Source: Streptomyces nanshensis (GTDB lineage Bacteria; Actinomycetota; Actinomycetes; Streptomycetales; Streptomycetaceae). Taken from it: DNA of 44,810 nt. The position numbers were made by a program, and so were the translations under genes. Shown one piece after another: positions 1-9,149 of the stretch. Numbering within the stretch: position 1 is the stretch's first letter; the number at the start of each line of letters is the position of its first letter. The notes under the pieces were generated by a model. The model did no database searches. It saw nothing but the letters and a program-made list of their open reading frames with translations, and was not told the DNA's origin. Where the stretch lies: the NCBI RefSeq assembly GCF_001751255.1, contig NZ_LJGW01000520.1, positions 1-44,810 on the forward strand. The letters are read 5' to 3'.

Positions 1-2
1 TG

Positions 3-3000
3 AGTTCCTTCGGTTTCGGCGGCGCCAACGCCCATATCGTCCTGGAGGAATACCAGCCCCCGGCCGGTACGCAGACCGATACCGACACCGATCCCTCAAC
101 CACCGCCCACAACAGCCCTGTTGCCGTCCTGCTCTCCGCGCGTGAGCCCGAGACGCTGCGCGCCCGCGCACGGCAGCTCGTCGACTGGCTCGACAAGGGC
201 GAGGCCACCGAGGCCGATCTGCCGCGGATCTCCTACACCCTCCAGGTCGGCCGGGTCGCGATGCCGGAACGACTGGCCTGTGTGACGGAGTCACTGGCCG
301 AACTGCGCGCCCAGCTCCAGGAGTTCCTCGACGGCGAACGGCCCCGTGGCGTACGGACCGGGCGTGCCGAGCGGCGCGGCATCTGGAACGACCTGGCCGA
401 CGACGAGGACATCACCGCCGCGGTCGACAACTGGATGGCCAAGGGCAAGCTCGACCGGCTGCTCAAACTCTGGGTCGCGGGCGCCGAGTTCGACTGGCGG
501 CGGCTGTGGGGCGAACACCCCCCGCGGCGTATCCCGCTGCCCGCCTACCCCTTCCGGCTCCAGCGCTACTGGATCGCCGACGGCACAAGCGGCCGGTCCA
601 CACGGCGGCCGTCGACCGCGCGCGAGGGAACGCCGTACGAAGGCACCCCGCGGGACGCGGAGTACCGCGAACTGCTGCGCGGCGACGAGTACTTCCTGCG
701 TGACCACCGTGTGGGCGGCGTGCCCACGCTGCCCGGTGCCGCCTGTCTGGAACTGGTCCGCGCGGCCTGGGCCCACGCCGACCGTGCCCCCGACACCGCC
801 CCGCTGCGGCTGCGCGACGTGCTGTGGCTGCGTCCGCTCCAGGTCACCGCGCCCCGTACCGTCGCCGTCGCCCTCGACCCGGCCGACGGCACGTACGAGG
901 TGCGCGCCGTGGACGGCGACGAGCGCGAGGTGTACGCACGCGGCACCGTCACCGCCGACGGCCCCGACACCGCCGGCAGCGACCGCCCGGACGGGACCGC
1001 CGAACCGGCGGAGCCCGTACCGGCACACGACATCGCCGCCCTGCGCGACCGCTGCCTCCACCGTCTCGACGCCGACGGCTGCTACGACCGGTTCGCGGAC
1101 CTGGGCCTCGCCTACGGCCCGGCCCTGCGCGCCGTCGAGACGCTGCACTACGGCGCGGACCTGGCGCTGGCCCGTCTGGTGCTGCCGGAGGCGGCGGCCG
1201 GGGAACGGGCGCTCAACCCGAGCATGCTGGACGCCGCCTTCCAGACCACCCTCGGCGTGCTCCTCGGCGAGCAGGCCCAGGCCCAGGCCCAGGCGGTGGA
1301 CGGCGGCCCCGCCGGTGCGGACGGTACGAAGGACGTCGCGGCGCTGCCGTTCGCCGTGCGCGAGGTACGCATCCTCGCCCCCACCCCCGCCGAGGGCTGG
1401 GCCGTGGCACGCGCCGCGGAGGGCGACCGGCCCGGCGGGACGGTACGCACCCTGGACATCGACCTGTGCGACACCTCCGGGCGGGTCTGCGTACGCCTCA
1501 CGGGGTTCAGCACCCGTACGGTCCCCGAGGACGGTGCGCCCCAACTCCCCGGGGAGCCGCCCGTGTTGATGATCGAGCCCGCCTGGCGCGAGGCGGAGGC
1601 GGCCTCCGTGGCGGCCATGCCGGAGGACCACCGGGTCGTGCTGTGCGAACTGCCCGGCGTGGACGCGGCCGAGCTGGCCGGCTCCCTCGGCGGCGACTGC
1701 GAGACCTGGCAGGCCGAGGGGGACGTCGCCGCCCGCTACACCGAGTACGCCCGGCGGCTGCTGGAACTCCTCCAGGAGGAGGCCCGCAGCCCGGCCCCGG
1801 CCCCGGCCCCCGGCGGGGTTCCCGGCGGGCGGCTCGTCCAGCTCGTCACCCCGTCCTCGGCACCCTGGCTCGGCGGTCTGAGCGGCATGGTGCGCACCGC
1901 CCGCCAGGAGCACCCCAAGCTCCTCGTCCAGTGGATCGAGGCCGAAGACGACTGCTCCGCCCACGAGTTGGCGGTGCTGCTGCGCGGCGACGGCGCCGAC
2001 CCCGCCGAGGTGGCGGTACGGCACGGCGGCGGACGGCGCAGGGTCTCGCGGTGGCGGGAGACGCCGCCGCCCGCGCCCCGCGTCCCCTGGCGCGACGGCG
2101 GGGTCTATCTCGTCACCGGCGGCTCGGGCGGTCTCGCCGCGCTGTTCGCCAAGGACGTGGCCCGTCGCGTACGGCGGCCGTCGCTGGTCCTCTGCGGACG
2201 CGGCGCGGCCGGTCCCGAACAGCGGGAGCTGGTCGCGGAGTTGGAGGCGCTGGGCGCCCGCGCGGAGTACCGCGTACTGGACGTCTCCGACGCCGGGGCC
2301 GTCAGCGCGGCGGTCCGGGAGGTGGTCGCCGCACACGGCGCCCTGCACGGCGTCGTCCACGCGGCGGGCGTGCTGCGGGACGGCTTCCTCGCGCGCAAGA
2401 GCGCCGAGGAGTTGCGGCAGGTCTTCGCGGGGAAGGTCGCCGGGCTGCGCCATCTCGACGAGGCCACGGCGGACGTGGAGTTGGACTTCCTCATCGCCTT
2501 CTCGTCGATGGCCGCCTTCGGCAACGCCGGGCAGGCCGACTACGCCGCCGCCAACGCGTTCCTCGACGGCTACGCCCAGCACCGCGAAGCGCTCCGCGCG
2601 CGCGGCGAGCGCCACGGGCGGACCCTCTCGGTGAACTGGCCGCTGTGGGAGAAGGGCGGCATGCGCGGCGGCGCGGGCACCGAGGCCGTGCTCCAGGGCG
2701 TGGGCATGCGCCCGATGCGGGCGGAGACGGGGCTCGACGCCCTGTACCGGGCGTGGGCGTGCGGTCTGACGTCCGTCCTGGTGCTGGAGGGCGACCACGA
2801 GCGGATGCGCTCCCGGCTGCTGCCGGAGCAGCCCCCGCTGCCCGAGGCCCCGCACCGGCCGGATGCACAGAAGCCGCTGGACGCACAGAAGCCCCTGGAC
2901 GCACCGGAGTTGCCGGACGCGGCGAGGGCGGGCGGCGGCGTGCCGGTGCGCTCCGGCTCCGCGGACGTCGCCCGTCGGGTCACCGCCGTCCTGGCGGACC

Positions 3001-4283
3001 TGCTGGAGATCGACGCGGAGTCCCTGCGGCCTGACGTGCCGCTGCGCGAGTACGGACTCGACTCGATCTTCCTCACCCAGTTCCTCGGCACGGCGCGCAA
3101 GGAGTTCGACCCGGCGCTCACGCTCGACGTCATAGCGGGCTGCGAGACGCTGACGGACTTCATCGACGCGATCGAGCGCGCCGCCGCCCCGCCGGCCGCC
3201 ACGCCTCCGGCGCCCGCATCCGCGTCCGCACCCTCACCCTCGTCCGGTACGGAAGGGAAACCGTCAACGCGCCCCGCCCCGGAGCCGGATGGCGTACCGG
3301 TGGTGCGTCCCGTCGCCAAGGCACCCGAGGAGTTCCCCGAGCTGATCCCCATGAACGCCGTACGGGAGGGCCGCCCGGTCTTCTGGGTCCACCACGGCAA
3401 CGGCGGAGTCGAGTCGTACGCGGCGGTGGCCGAGCGCTGCGGACGCCCCTTCTACGGCATCCAGCCCCGCGGCTGGACGGGCTCGGAGGACATCCTCACC
3501 GGCCAGGAGGCCATGGCCGCCTATTACGTGGACATCATCCGCGCCGTCCAGCCGGAGGGCCCGTACGACGTCGGCGGCTTCTCCCTCGGCGGTCTGTTCG
3601 CCTACGAGGTCGTACGCCAACTCCAGCTCCAGGACGCCACGGTGGACACCCTGGTGATGCTGGACACCCTCGACGCCGCCTCGACCAACCTGGCCAACTC
3701 CCTGATGACGGGCGGCCGTCAGGACGACGCCGACGTGGTGGCGAAGGTCAGCGCCTTCCGCGCCGTCAATCTGATGCTGGGCAACGACAGCCTCGACGCG
3801 CGCGAGGGCACCTCGTCCGTCCTGCACCGGGACGAGGTGGACACCGCGCTCGACCCGGACGCCTTCCTGGACTACCTCGTGGAGGCCGCCGTCGCCCGCG
3901 GCATCCACAAGACCCCGGCCCAACTGCGGACGCGCGTACGGCAGTTGGCGCGGTACTTCGACGCGGTGCACGGCGAGCGGCACGTGGTGCACCCGCTGCC
4001 GCGGCGCGAGGAGGTGCGCTGCTACTACCTGCGCAACGCGGGCGGGCAGTTCTTCGGCCCCTTCGAGGAGTACATGGTCCTCTTCCCCGAACCGGACCTC
4101 CCGGCGGTGGACGGCACCCCGTACTGGCGCGAATGGGCCGACGCCGTCGACGACTTCTTCGTCATCGACGTCGACACGGAGACCCACGCGCAGGTGATGA
4201 CGGAGCCCGCGGCGCTGAAGAAGGTGCTGCGGCTGTGCGACCGGCTGTACGCGCCGGAGCAGCACGCGCAGGGAGGCCGGTGA
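3..4283 (+). CDS. Trans-AT type I polyketide synthase, terminal module (5' partial)
   Basis: The reading frame is open from base 3 and the start lies upstream of the window, leaving about 1426 visible residues. The order of domains is: the last strand of a ketosynthase (FGFGGANAHIVLEE, with the conserved NAH histidine); a post-KS linker ending in RIPLPAYPFRLQRYW and no acyltransferase; a dehydratase (HxxxGxxxxP with His codon at 705, and DAAFQ near 1230); a ketoreductase (TGGSGG near 2115, LRD motif suggesting B-type stereochemistry, catalytic Tyr at 2541 in YAAAN); an ACP (GLDSI, phosphopantetheine Ser codon 3063-3065); and a thioesterase (GGFSLGG, Ser codon 3582-3584). KS-DH-KR-ACP-TE without an in-cis AT marks the last module of an AT-less assembly line, so the chain is reduced and dehydrated to an alpha,beta-unsaturated acyl unit and then released. 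The downstream discrete AT fits. The polyketide product cannot be read from this piece. Confidence 0.93.
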   Translation, partial: SSFGFGGANAHIVLEEYQPPAGTQTDTDTDPSTTAHNSPVAVLLSAREPETLRARARQLVDWLDKGEATEADLPRISYTLQVGRVAMPERLACVTESLAELRAQLQEFLDGERPRGVRTGRAERRGIWNDLADDEDITAAVDNWMAKGKLDRLLKLWVAGAEFDWRRLWGEHPPRRIPLPAYPFRLQRYWIADGTSGRSTRRPSTAREGTPYEGTPRDAEYRELLRGDEYFLRDHRVGGVPTLPGAACLELVRAAWAHADRAPDTAPLRLRDVLWLRPLQVTAPRTVAVALDPADGTYEVRAVDGDEREVYARGTVTADGPDTAGSDRPDGTAEPAEPVPAHDIAALRDRCLHRLDADGCYDRFADLGLAYGPALRAVETLHYGADLALARLVLPEAAAGERALNPSMLDAAFQTTLGVLLGEQAQAQAQAVDGGPAGADGTKDVAALPFAVREVRILAPTPAEGWAVARAAEGDRPGGTVRTLDIDLCDTSGRVCVRLTGFSTRTVPEDGAPQLPGEPPVLMIEPAWREAEAASVAAMPEDHRVVLCELPGVDAAELAGSLGGDCETWQAEGDVAARYTEYARRLLELLQEEARSPAPAPAPGGVPGGRLVQLVTPSSAPWLGGLSGMVRTARQEHPKLLVQWIEAEDDCSAHELAVLLRGDGADPAEVAVRHGGGRRRVSRWRETPPPAPRVPWRDGGVYLVTGGSGGLAALFAKDVARRVRRPSLVLCGRGAAGPEQRELVAELEALGARAEYRVLDVSDAGAVSAAVREVVAAHGALHGVVHAAGVLRDGFLARKSAEELRQVFAGKVAGLRHLDEATADVELDFLIAFSSMAAFGNAGQADYAAANAFLDGYAQHREALRARGERHGRTLSVNWPLWEKGGMRGGAGTEAVLQGVGMRPMRAETGLDALYRAWACGLTSVLVLEGDHERMRSRLLPEQPPLPEAPHRPDAQKPLDAQKPLDAPELPDAARAGGGVPVRSGSADVARRVTAVLADLLEIDAESLRPDVPLREYGLDSIFLTQFLGTARKEFDPALTLDVIAGCETLTDFIDAIERAAAPPAATPPAPASASAPSPSSGTEGKPSTRPAPEPDGVPVVRPVAKAPEEFPELIPMNAVREGRPVFWVHHGNGGVESYAAVAERCGRPFYGIQPRGWTGSEDILTGQEAMAAYYVDIIRAVQPEGPYDVGGFSLGGLFAYEVVRQLQLQDATVDTLVMLDTLDAASTNLANSLMTGGRQDDADVVAKVSAFRAVNLMLGNDSLDAREGTSSVLHRDEVDTALDPDAFLDYLVEAAVARGIHKTPAQLRTRVRQLARYFDAVHGERHVVHPLPRREEVRCYYLRNAGGQFFGPFEEYMVLFPEPDLPAVDGTPYWREWADAVDDFFVIDVDTETHAQVMTEPAALKKVLRLCDRLYAPEQHAQGGR

Positions 4284-4284
4284 G

Positions 4285-6609
4285 ATGGAGGCGGTCGTCT
4301 TTCCCGGGCAGGGCGCGCAGCGCCGCGGCATGGGCCGCGAGCTGTTCGACGCCTTTCCCTCGCTCACCGAGCAGGCGTCCGACGTCCTCGGGTACTGCGT
4401 ACGCGAGTTGTGCGTGGCGGACCCCGAGCGCCGGCTGCGCAGCACCGAGTACACCCAGCCCGCGCTGTTCGTCGTCGGCACCCTCGCGCACCTCAAGTGG
4501 CAGGAGGAGACGGGGCGTTCGGCCGCGTACTTCGCCGGGCACAGCGTGGGGGAGTACACCGCGCTGCACGCCGCGGGCGCCTTCGGCTTCGAGACCGGGC
4601 TGCGCCTGGTGCAGCGGCGCGGTCTCCTCATGTCGCAGGCGGAGGGCGGCGGCATGGCGGCCGTACTCGGCCTCGGCGCCGGGGAGTTGACGGAGCTGCT
4701 CCGCGAGGGCGGCTTCGTCTCCCTCGCCCTCGCCAACGACAACACGCCCGATCAGCAGGTCGTCTCCGGCGCCGCGCACGAGATCGACGCCCTGGAGGCG
4801 TATCTGTCCGCACGCGGCGTGCGGGGTGTGCGGCTGAACGTCTCGGGCGCCTTCCACTCGCCGCTGATGCTGCCCGCGCAGGAGGAGTTCGCCGCGTACG
4901 TACGGGACTTCACGCTCGGCGACCCGGAGACGCCGGTGATCTCCAACGTCACCGCGCGGCCCCATCCGCCGGGCGGTACGGCCGAGTTGCTCGTACGGCA
5001 GATCTCCAGCCCCGTGCGGTGGACGGAGAGCGTGCGCCATCTGCTCGACCTCGGCGTGGAGGAGTTCACCGAACTCGGCGGCAGCGTGGTCGCGAAGCTC
5101 GTACGGCAGATCCGTGAGGCGCACCGCAGGGACGCGGACGCCTCCGGCCCGGCGCCCGCAGCGCCCGCAGCGCCTGCGGCTCCCGTACGGCCCGAACCCG
5201 CCGCACCCGCCGCACGGTCCGCGCTCGGCAGCGCGGTCTTCCGCGAGCGGCTGGGGCTGCGCCATTCCTATGCAGCGGGCGGCATGTACCGGGGCATCGC
5301 CTCCCCGGCCATGGTGGTGCGCCTCGCCCGCGCCGGGATGCTCGGCTTCCTCGGCACGGGCGGCCTGACGCCCGAGGCCGTCGAGGAGCGCATCCTCCAG
5401 GTCCGGCGGGAGCTGCGCGAGGGCGAGCCGTTCGGCGTCAACTTCCTTGCCGACCACGACGATCCGGCCGCCGAACGCCGCGTCGCCGAGATGCTGATGC
5501 GCCGCGGCGTGACCGTCGTCGAGGCGGCGGCCTTCATCGGCATGACCCCGGCCCTCGTCCTCTACCGCGCGCGCGGCATGCACCGCGGACCGGACGGCGC
5601 CCCGCGCTGCGCCCACCGCATCGTCGCCAAGGTCTCCCGCCCCGAGGTGGCCGGCGCCTTCATGGCACCGCCGCCCGGGAAGGTGGTCGACGGCCTGCTC
5701 CGGGAGGGCGCGATCACCGGCGAGCAGGCCGAACTCGTACGGCAGGTCCCCATGAGCCACGACATCACCGTCGAGGCGGACTCCGGCGGCCACACCGACG
5801 GGGGCATCGCCACCGTCATGCTGCCCGCGATGCTCGGCCTCCGGCGGCAGGCCCAGCGCAGCCACGACTACGCGGAGCCGCTGTGCATGGGGCTCGCCGG
5901 CGGCCTCGGCACCCCGGAGGCCGTCGCCGCGGCCTTCATGCTGGGCGCCGACTACGTCCTGACGGGCTCCGTCAACCAGTGCACCGTCGAGGCGGACACC
6001 AGCGACGCCGTCAAGGACATGCTCCAGACCATCGACATCCAGGACACGGGCTACGCGCCCGCGGGCGACATGTTCGAGATGGGAGCCCGGGTCCAAGTGC
6101 TGCGCAAGGGCGTCTTCTTCCCGACCCGGGCCAACAAGCTGTACGCGCTCTACCAGCACCACGACGGCCTCGACGACCTGCCCACGAAGACCCGTGCCCT
6201 GCTGGAAAGGTCGTACTTCCACCGCACCTTCGACGAGATCTGGACGGAGGTACGCGAGCACTACCGCGCCAAGGGACAGCCCGAGGTCACCGACAAGGCG
6301 GAGCGGCAGCCGAAGGTGAAGATGGCGCTGGTCTTCCGCTGGTACTTCGCCTACTCGGCACGGCTGGCACTGACCGGGCAGGACGGCGACAAGGTCAACT
6401 TCCAGATCCACACGGGGCCCGCGCTCGGCGCCTTCAACCAGTGGGTCAAGGGCACGGCCTGCGAGTCCTGGCGCGCCCGGCACGCCGACGCCATCGGGCT
6501 GATGCTCATGGAGGGCGCGGCCGAACACGTCGCGGCGGCCTGCGAGTCGTGGGGCGGTACCTCCCGCTTCGCCCCCGCGGAGGAACGCGCCCTGGCCGCC
6601 CGCACCTGA
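4285..6609 (+). CDS. Discrete malonyl acyltransferase-enoylreductase (AT-ER, PfaD-type) fusion
   Basis: This 774-aa protein starts one base after the PKS stop, with a GGGAGG ribosome site inside the PKS end, so the two are translationally linked. Residues 1-300 are a malonyl-CoA:ACP acyltransferase: FPGQGAQ near residue 6, the nucleophile in GHSVGE (Ser87) and the later GAFHS histidine motif. An Ala/Pro-rich linker follows near residues 285-310. Residues 310-774 are a flavin-dependent trans-acting enoylreductase of the PfaD/2-nitropropane-dioxygenase-like family, including a GLAGGLGTPEAVAAAFMLGADYV segment typical of the FMN barrel. In AT-less systems such proteins load malonyl units onto all modules and reduce selected enoyl intermediates in trans. 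Bidomain AT-ERs are known from several trans-AT clusters. Confidence 0.92.
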   Translation: MEAVVFPGQGAQRRGMGRELFDAFPSLTEQASDVLGYCVRELCVADPERRLRSTEYTQPALFVVGTLAHLKWQEETGRSAAYFAGHSVGEYTALHAAGAFGFETGLRLVQRRGLLMSQAEGGGMAAVLGLGAGELTELLREGGFVSLALANDNTPDQQVVSGAAHEIDALEAYLSARGVRGVRLNVSGAFHSPLMLPAQEEFAAYVRDFTLGDPETPVISNVTARPHPPGGTAELLVRQISSPVRWTESVRHLLDLGVEEFTELGGSVVAKLVRQIREAHRRDADASGPAPAAPAAPAAPVRPEPAAPAARSALGSAVFRERLGLRHSYAAGGMYRGIASPAMVVRLARAGMLGFLGTGGLTPEAVEERILQVRRELREGEPFGVNFLADHDDPAAERRVAEMLMRRGVTVVEAAAFIGMTPALVLYRARGMHRGPDGAPRCAHRIVAKVSRPEVAGAFMAPPPGKVVDGLLREGAITGEQAELVRQVPMSHDITVEADSGGHTDGGIATVMLPAMLGLRRQAQRSHDYAEPLCMGLAGGLGTPEAVAAAFMLGADYVLTGSVNQCTVEADTSDAVKDMLQTIDIQDTGYAPAGDMFEMGARVQVLRKGVFFPTRANKLYALYQHHDGLDDLPTKTRALLERSYFHRTFDEIWTEVREHYRAKGQPEVTDKAERQPKVKMALVFRWYFAYSARLALTGQDGDKVNFQIHTGPALGAFNQWVKGTACESWRARHADAIGLMLMEGAAEHVAAACESWGGTSRFAPAEERALAART

Positions 6610-6675
6610 CCCCGTACCGGCCTCGACGGCGGAAGCCCGACCACCCGCACCGGACCGTCCGGACCACGTACCCCG

Positions 6676-6712
6676 GCCACGGCCCACGGCCCACGTACCA
6701 CGGCCCACGGCG
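6676..6712. repeat. Short CCACGGCCCACG repeats in the AT-ER/P450 gap
   Basis: The 208-base gap between the AT-ER and P450 genes holds three imperfect copies of a CACGGCCCACG unit in a row. No open frame with coding character crosses it. It could be simple expansion in GC-rich spacer DNA; I see no clear regulatory meaning. Confidence 0.4.
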
Positions 6713-6817
6713 TGAAGTCCGCGTCGGCGCAGGCCGGTTCACGTTCATGACAGCCCCCGCACACGCACCACCACCGCACCGGATACCGCGCCGCACGGCG
6801 CCATGAGAGGACACGCA

Positions 6818-8059
6818 GTGACCACCCACCTCACCACCGACATCGACGAGATCGTCACGGACGTCTTCCAGTCCACCGAGGGGAAGAAGAACCCCTACCC
6901 CCTGTACCGGCGCCTCCAGGAGCTGGGCCAGGTGCACCGCTCCGAGCAACTGGGCTGGGTCGCCACGGGATACGACGTGTGCAGCGCCGCGCTGCGCGAC
7001 CCCCGCGTCATCAAGGGCCCCGAGCAGATCCAGCCGGGCCGCCCCGACCCCGCCGAGCACTCCGCCGAGGCGTTGCTGCGCGGCACGATGCACCGGCTCG
7101 ACCCGCCGGACCACACCCGGCTGCGCCGCCTCGTCAACGGCGCCTTCACACCGCGCAGCGTCGCCGCGCTGGAGCCGGACATCCAGGAACTGATCGACGA
7201 CCTGATCACACCGGCCGTCAAGAAGGCGGAGGCGGGCGAGCCCGTCGACATGATGAGCGGCTTCGCCTTCCCGCTCTCCGTCGCCGTGATCGGCCGCATG
7301 CTCGGCGTGCCCGCGTCCGACTGGCACCGCTTCCACGACGTCGTGCTCGACCTGTCCTCCATGGTCGAACTCGGCTTCACCGGCGACGAGTTGCCCAAGG
7401 CCGACGCCGCCGCGGACGAACTGATCGCCTACTTCCGCAAGTTGGGCGCCGAGCGCATGCGCAACCCCGCCGACGACCTGACCTCCACGCTCGCCAACGC
7501 GACCGAGGCCGGTGACCGCCTCACCGAGCAGGAACTCGTCACCATGCTGATCCTGCTGTTCATGGCCGGTTTCGAGACGACGACCCACTCCATGGGCAAC
7601 GGCATGTTCGCCCTGCTGGAGAACCCGGAGCAGACGCAGTGGCTGCGCCGCAACATGGACGCCATGCCCGCGGCCGTCGAGGAGCTGATCCGCTACGACT
7701 CCCCGGTGCAGTTCATCGCCGGCTACACCAAGGAGCCCGTGGAACTGGCGGACGGCACCGCCGTCCCCGCGGACGAGTATCTGTTCCTGATGATCGGCGC
7801 GGCCAACCGCGACCCGCGCGTCTTCTCCGACCCCGAACTGCTGCGTCTGGACCGCGGTGAGGCCGCGCCGATGAGCTTCGGCGGCGGCATCCACTACTGC
7901 CTCGGCGCGGGCCTGGCCCGGCTGGAGATCCGGAAGATCTTCACCTCGCTGCTCACCCGCTTCTCCGCGATCGAACTGGCCGAGCCCGAACCGGAACGCC
8001 GCAGCGGACTCGCCCTGCGCGGCTACGCCCGCATCCCGATGTGGCTCACCCCGGCGTAA
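6818..8059 (+). CDS. Cytochrome P450
   Basis: A soluble bacterial-type P450 of 413 aa, counted from a GTG at 6818 that has GAGAGG seven bases upstream; an in-frame ATG at 6803 has no such site. Diagnostic motifs are the I-helix AGFETT (about residues 250-255), ExxR in EELIR (about 289-292) and the heme loop FGGGIHYCLGAG with the thiolate ligand at about Cys361. It lies downstream of and in the same direction as the PKS and AT-ER genes, so it is most likely a tailoring hydroxylase or epoxidase of the polyketide. Electron partners (ferredoxin, reductase) are not encoded nearby. The family call is secure; the substrate is inferred from context only. Confidence 0.93.
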   Translation: MTTHLTTDIDEIVTDVFQSTEGKKNPYPLYRRLQELGQVHRSEQLGWVATGYDVCSAALRDPRVIKGPEQIQPGRPDPAEHSAEALLRGTMHRLDPPDHTRLRRLVNGAFTPRSVAALEPDIQELIDDLITPAVKKAEAGEPVDMMSGFAFPLSVAVIGRMLGVPASDWHRFHDVVLDLSSMVELGFTGDELPKADAAADELIAYFRKLGAERMRNPADDLTSTLANATEAGDRLTEQELVTMLILLFMAGFETTTHSMGNGMFALLENPEQTQWLRRNMDAMPAAVEELIRYDSPVQFIAGYTKEPVELADGTAVPADEYLFLMIGAANRDPRVFSDPELLRLDRGEAAPMSFGGGIHYCLGAGLARLEIRKIFTSLLTRFSAIELAEPEPERRSGLALRGYARIPMWLTPA

Positions 8060-8090
8060 CCCGCCCCGCCCGTGACCGTACGAAGGCTCC

Positions 8091-8125
8091 CCGCCCCGTT
8101 CCGCCTCTCCCGCGGAACGGGGCGG
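8091..8125. terminator. Convergent hairpin terminator
   Basis: A perfect 14-bp stem (CCGCCCCGTTCCGC at 8091-8104 against 8112-8125) with a 7-base loop lies between the P450 stop and the end of the oppositely oriented phosphopantetheinyl transferase gene. It has no T-run, as is usual in Streptomyces, and would serve both strands. Confidence 0.8.
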
Positions 8126-8185
8126 ACGCGTACGGGACCGGGAACGGTGAGGTGACGCGAGCGGCAGGCGGCGCGGCCGGAAGCG

Positions 8186-8905
8186 TCAGGCGCCAGGCGG
8201 TAGATGAGCGGCCGTCCCGGCCCCTGTCCCGGTGCTGTCGCCCGTCGCCGGACGCGTCCCCAGAAGGACGGCGGTGGCCAGCAGCCCCCGCCGTGCCGCC
8301 CAGCGGCCGGTGAAACCGCGCAACCGCTCGCCGCCGAGCACCGGCCCCTCCACCAGGAGCCGAGCGGAGAACGTGCCCGCGTCCGCGTCGATGGTGATCT
8401 CGGCCTCGGAGAAGTCGAGTTCGCGTGAGGTGAGCGGATACCAGACCTTGAAGACGCTCTCCTTCGCGCTGAACAGCAGGCGGTCCCAGGCCACTTGGGG
8501 ATGCGCCGCCGCCAGCGCGCGCAGGTGTTCCCGTTCGGTGGGCAGGGAGATCACGCCCAGAACGCCGTCCGGCGTCGGCTCTGCGGGTTCGGCGTCGATG
8601 CCGATGCCGACCGCGTCGGTGCCGCGCGCGACGGCCGCCGCCCGGTAGCCGTCGCAGTGCGTCATGCTGCCGACGACACCCTCCGGCCACTGCGGGGCCC
8701 CCCGGTGCCCCGGCACCAGCGGCACGGGCGCCACACCCAGCCGCCCCAGTGCACTCCGCGCACACGCCCGTACGTCCGCGAACTCCCGCTGCCGCTTGGG
8801 CACCGCCCGGGCCACGGCGACCCGCTCCTCGGGAAAGAGCCCACTCAGCGTGTCCTCCTGCCCACTGACGAAGATCTCCTCGGTGCTCACCCACCCCGGC
8901 AACAT
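8186..8905 (-). CDS. 4'-phosphopantetheinyl transferase (Sfp/EntD type)
   Basis: This enzyme moves the phosphopantetheine arm of CoA onto ACP serines, which the neighbouring PKS needs. From the ATG at 8905 it is 239 aa. Visible motifs are the N-terminal HRGAPQWP and GSMTHCDGYRAAAVA segments (EntD-like), the magnesium-binding GIGIDAE (Asp104, Glu106) and FSAKESVFK (Lys148, Glu149). A GTG at 8917 or starts up to 9025 are possible, but the extra sequence is Arg-rich and unlike the family. It faces the P450 across a hairpin terminator. Its position at the end of the PKS cluster suggests a dedicated activating enzyme, though such enzymes often serve several pathways. Confidence 0.9.
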   Translation of the reverse strand: MLPGWVSTEEIFVSGQEDTLSGLFPEERVAVARAVPKRQREFADVRACARSALGRLGVAPVPLVPGHRGAPQWPEGVVGSMTHCDGYRAAAVARGTDAVGIGIDAEPAEPTPDGVLGVISLPTEREHLRALAAAHPQVAWDRLLFSAKESVFKVWYPLTSRELDFSEAEITIDADAGTFSARLLVEGPVLGGERLRGFTGRWAARRGLLATAVLLGTRPATGDSTGTGAGTAAHLPPGA

Positions 8906-9149
8906 CCGCCCGATCACCGCCGGCCCCCACCGGCGACGCCCCGTCCCTGCTCCATCAACTCGCCTTCTCCCACGGCCGTTTGAGCCACGCCGTACGGCTA
9001 CGGCCACTCGCGCGGCACAGTACACGGCACGAACACGGGAGCCTGCGGCCTGTAACAGACCATGGGCGACCGAGCCGTGGCTGGCGCCTGGATCGCTTGA
9101 CCAAGAAAGCGAGTTGCTCGTCGTGGTGGCATTCCTGGGTGACGGGACG

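Noticed and set aside
291-2855. Long minus-strand frames opposite the PKS, and similar ones opposite the AT-ER (4162-6708) and the lan operon (38447-41723, plus strand).
   Set aside because: They mirror well-identified genes, have no recognisable motifs and show the Arg/Gly/Ala-rich composition expected from antisense of high-GC codons.
6676-6712. The CCACGGCCCACG units as a riboswitch or regulator site.
   Set aside because: Simple GC-rich repetition with no folding or operator symmetry; listed only as a repeat.
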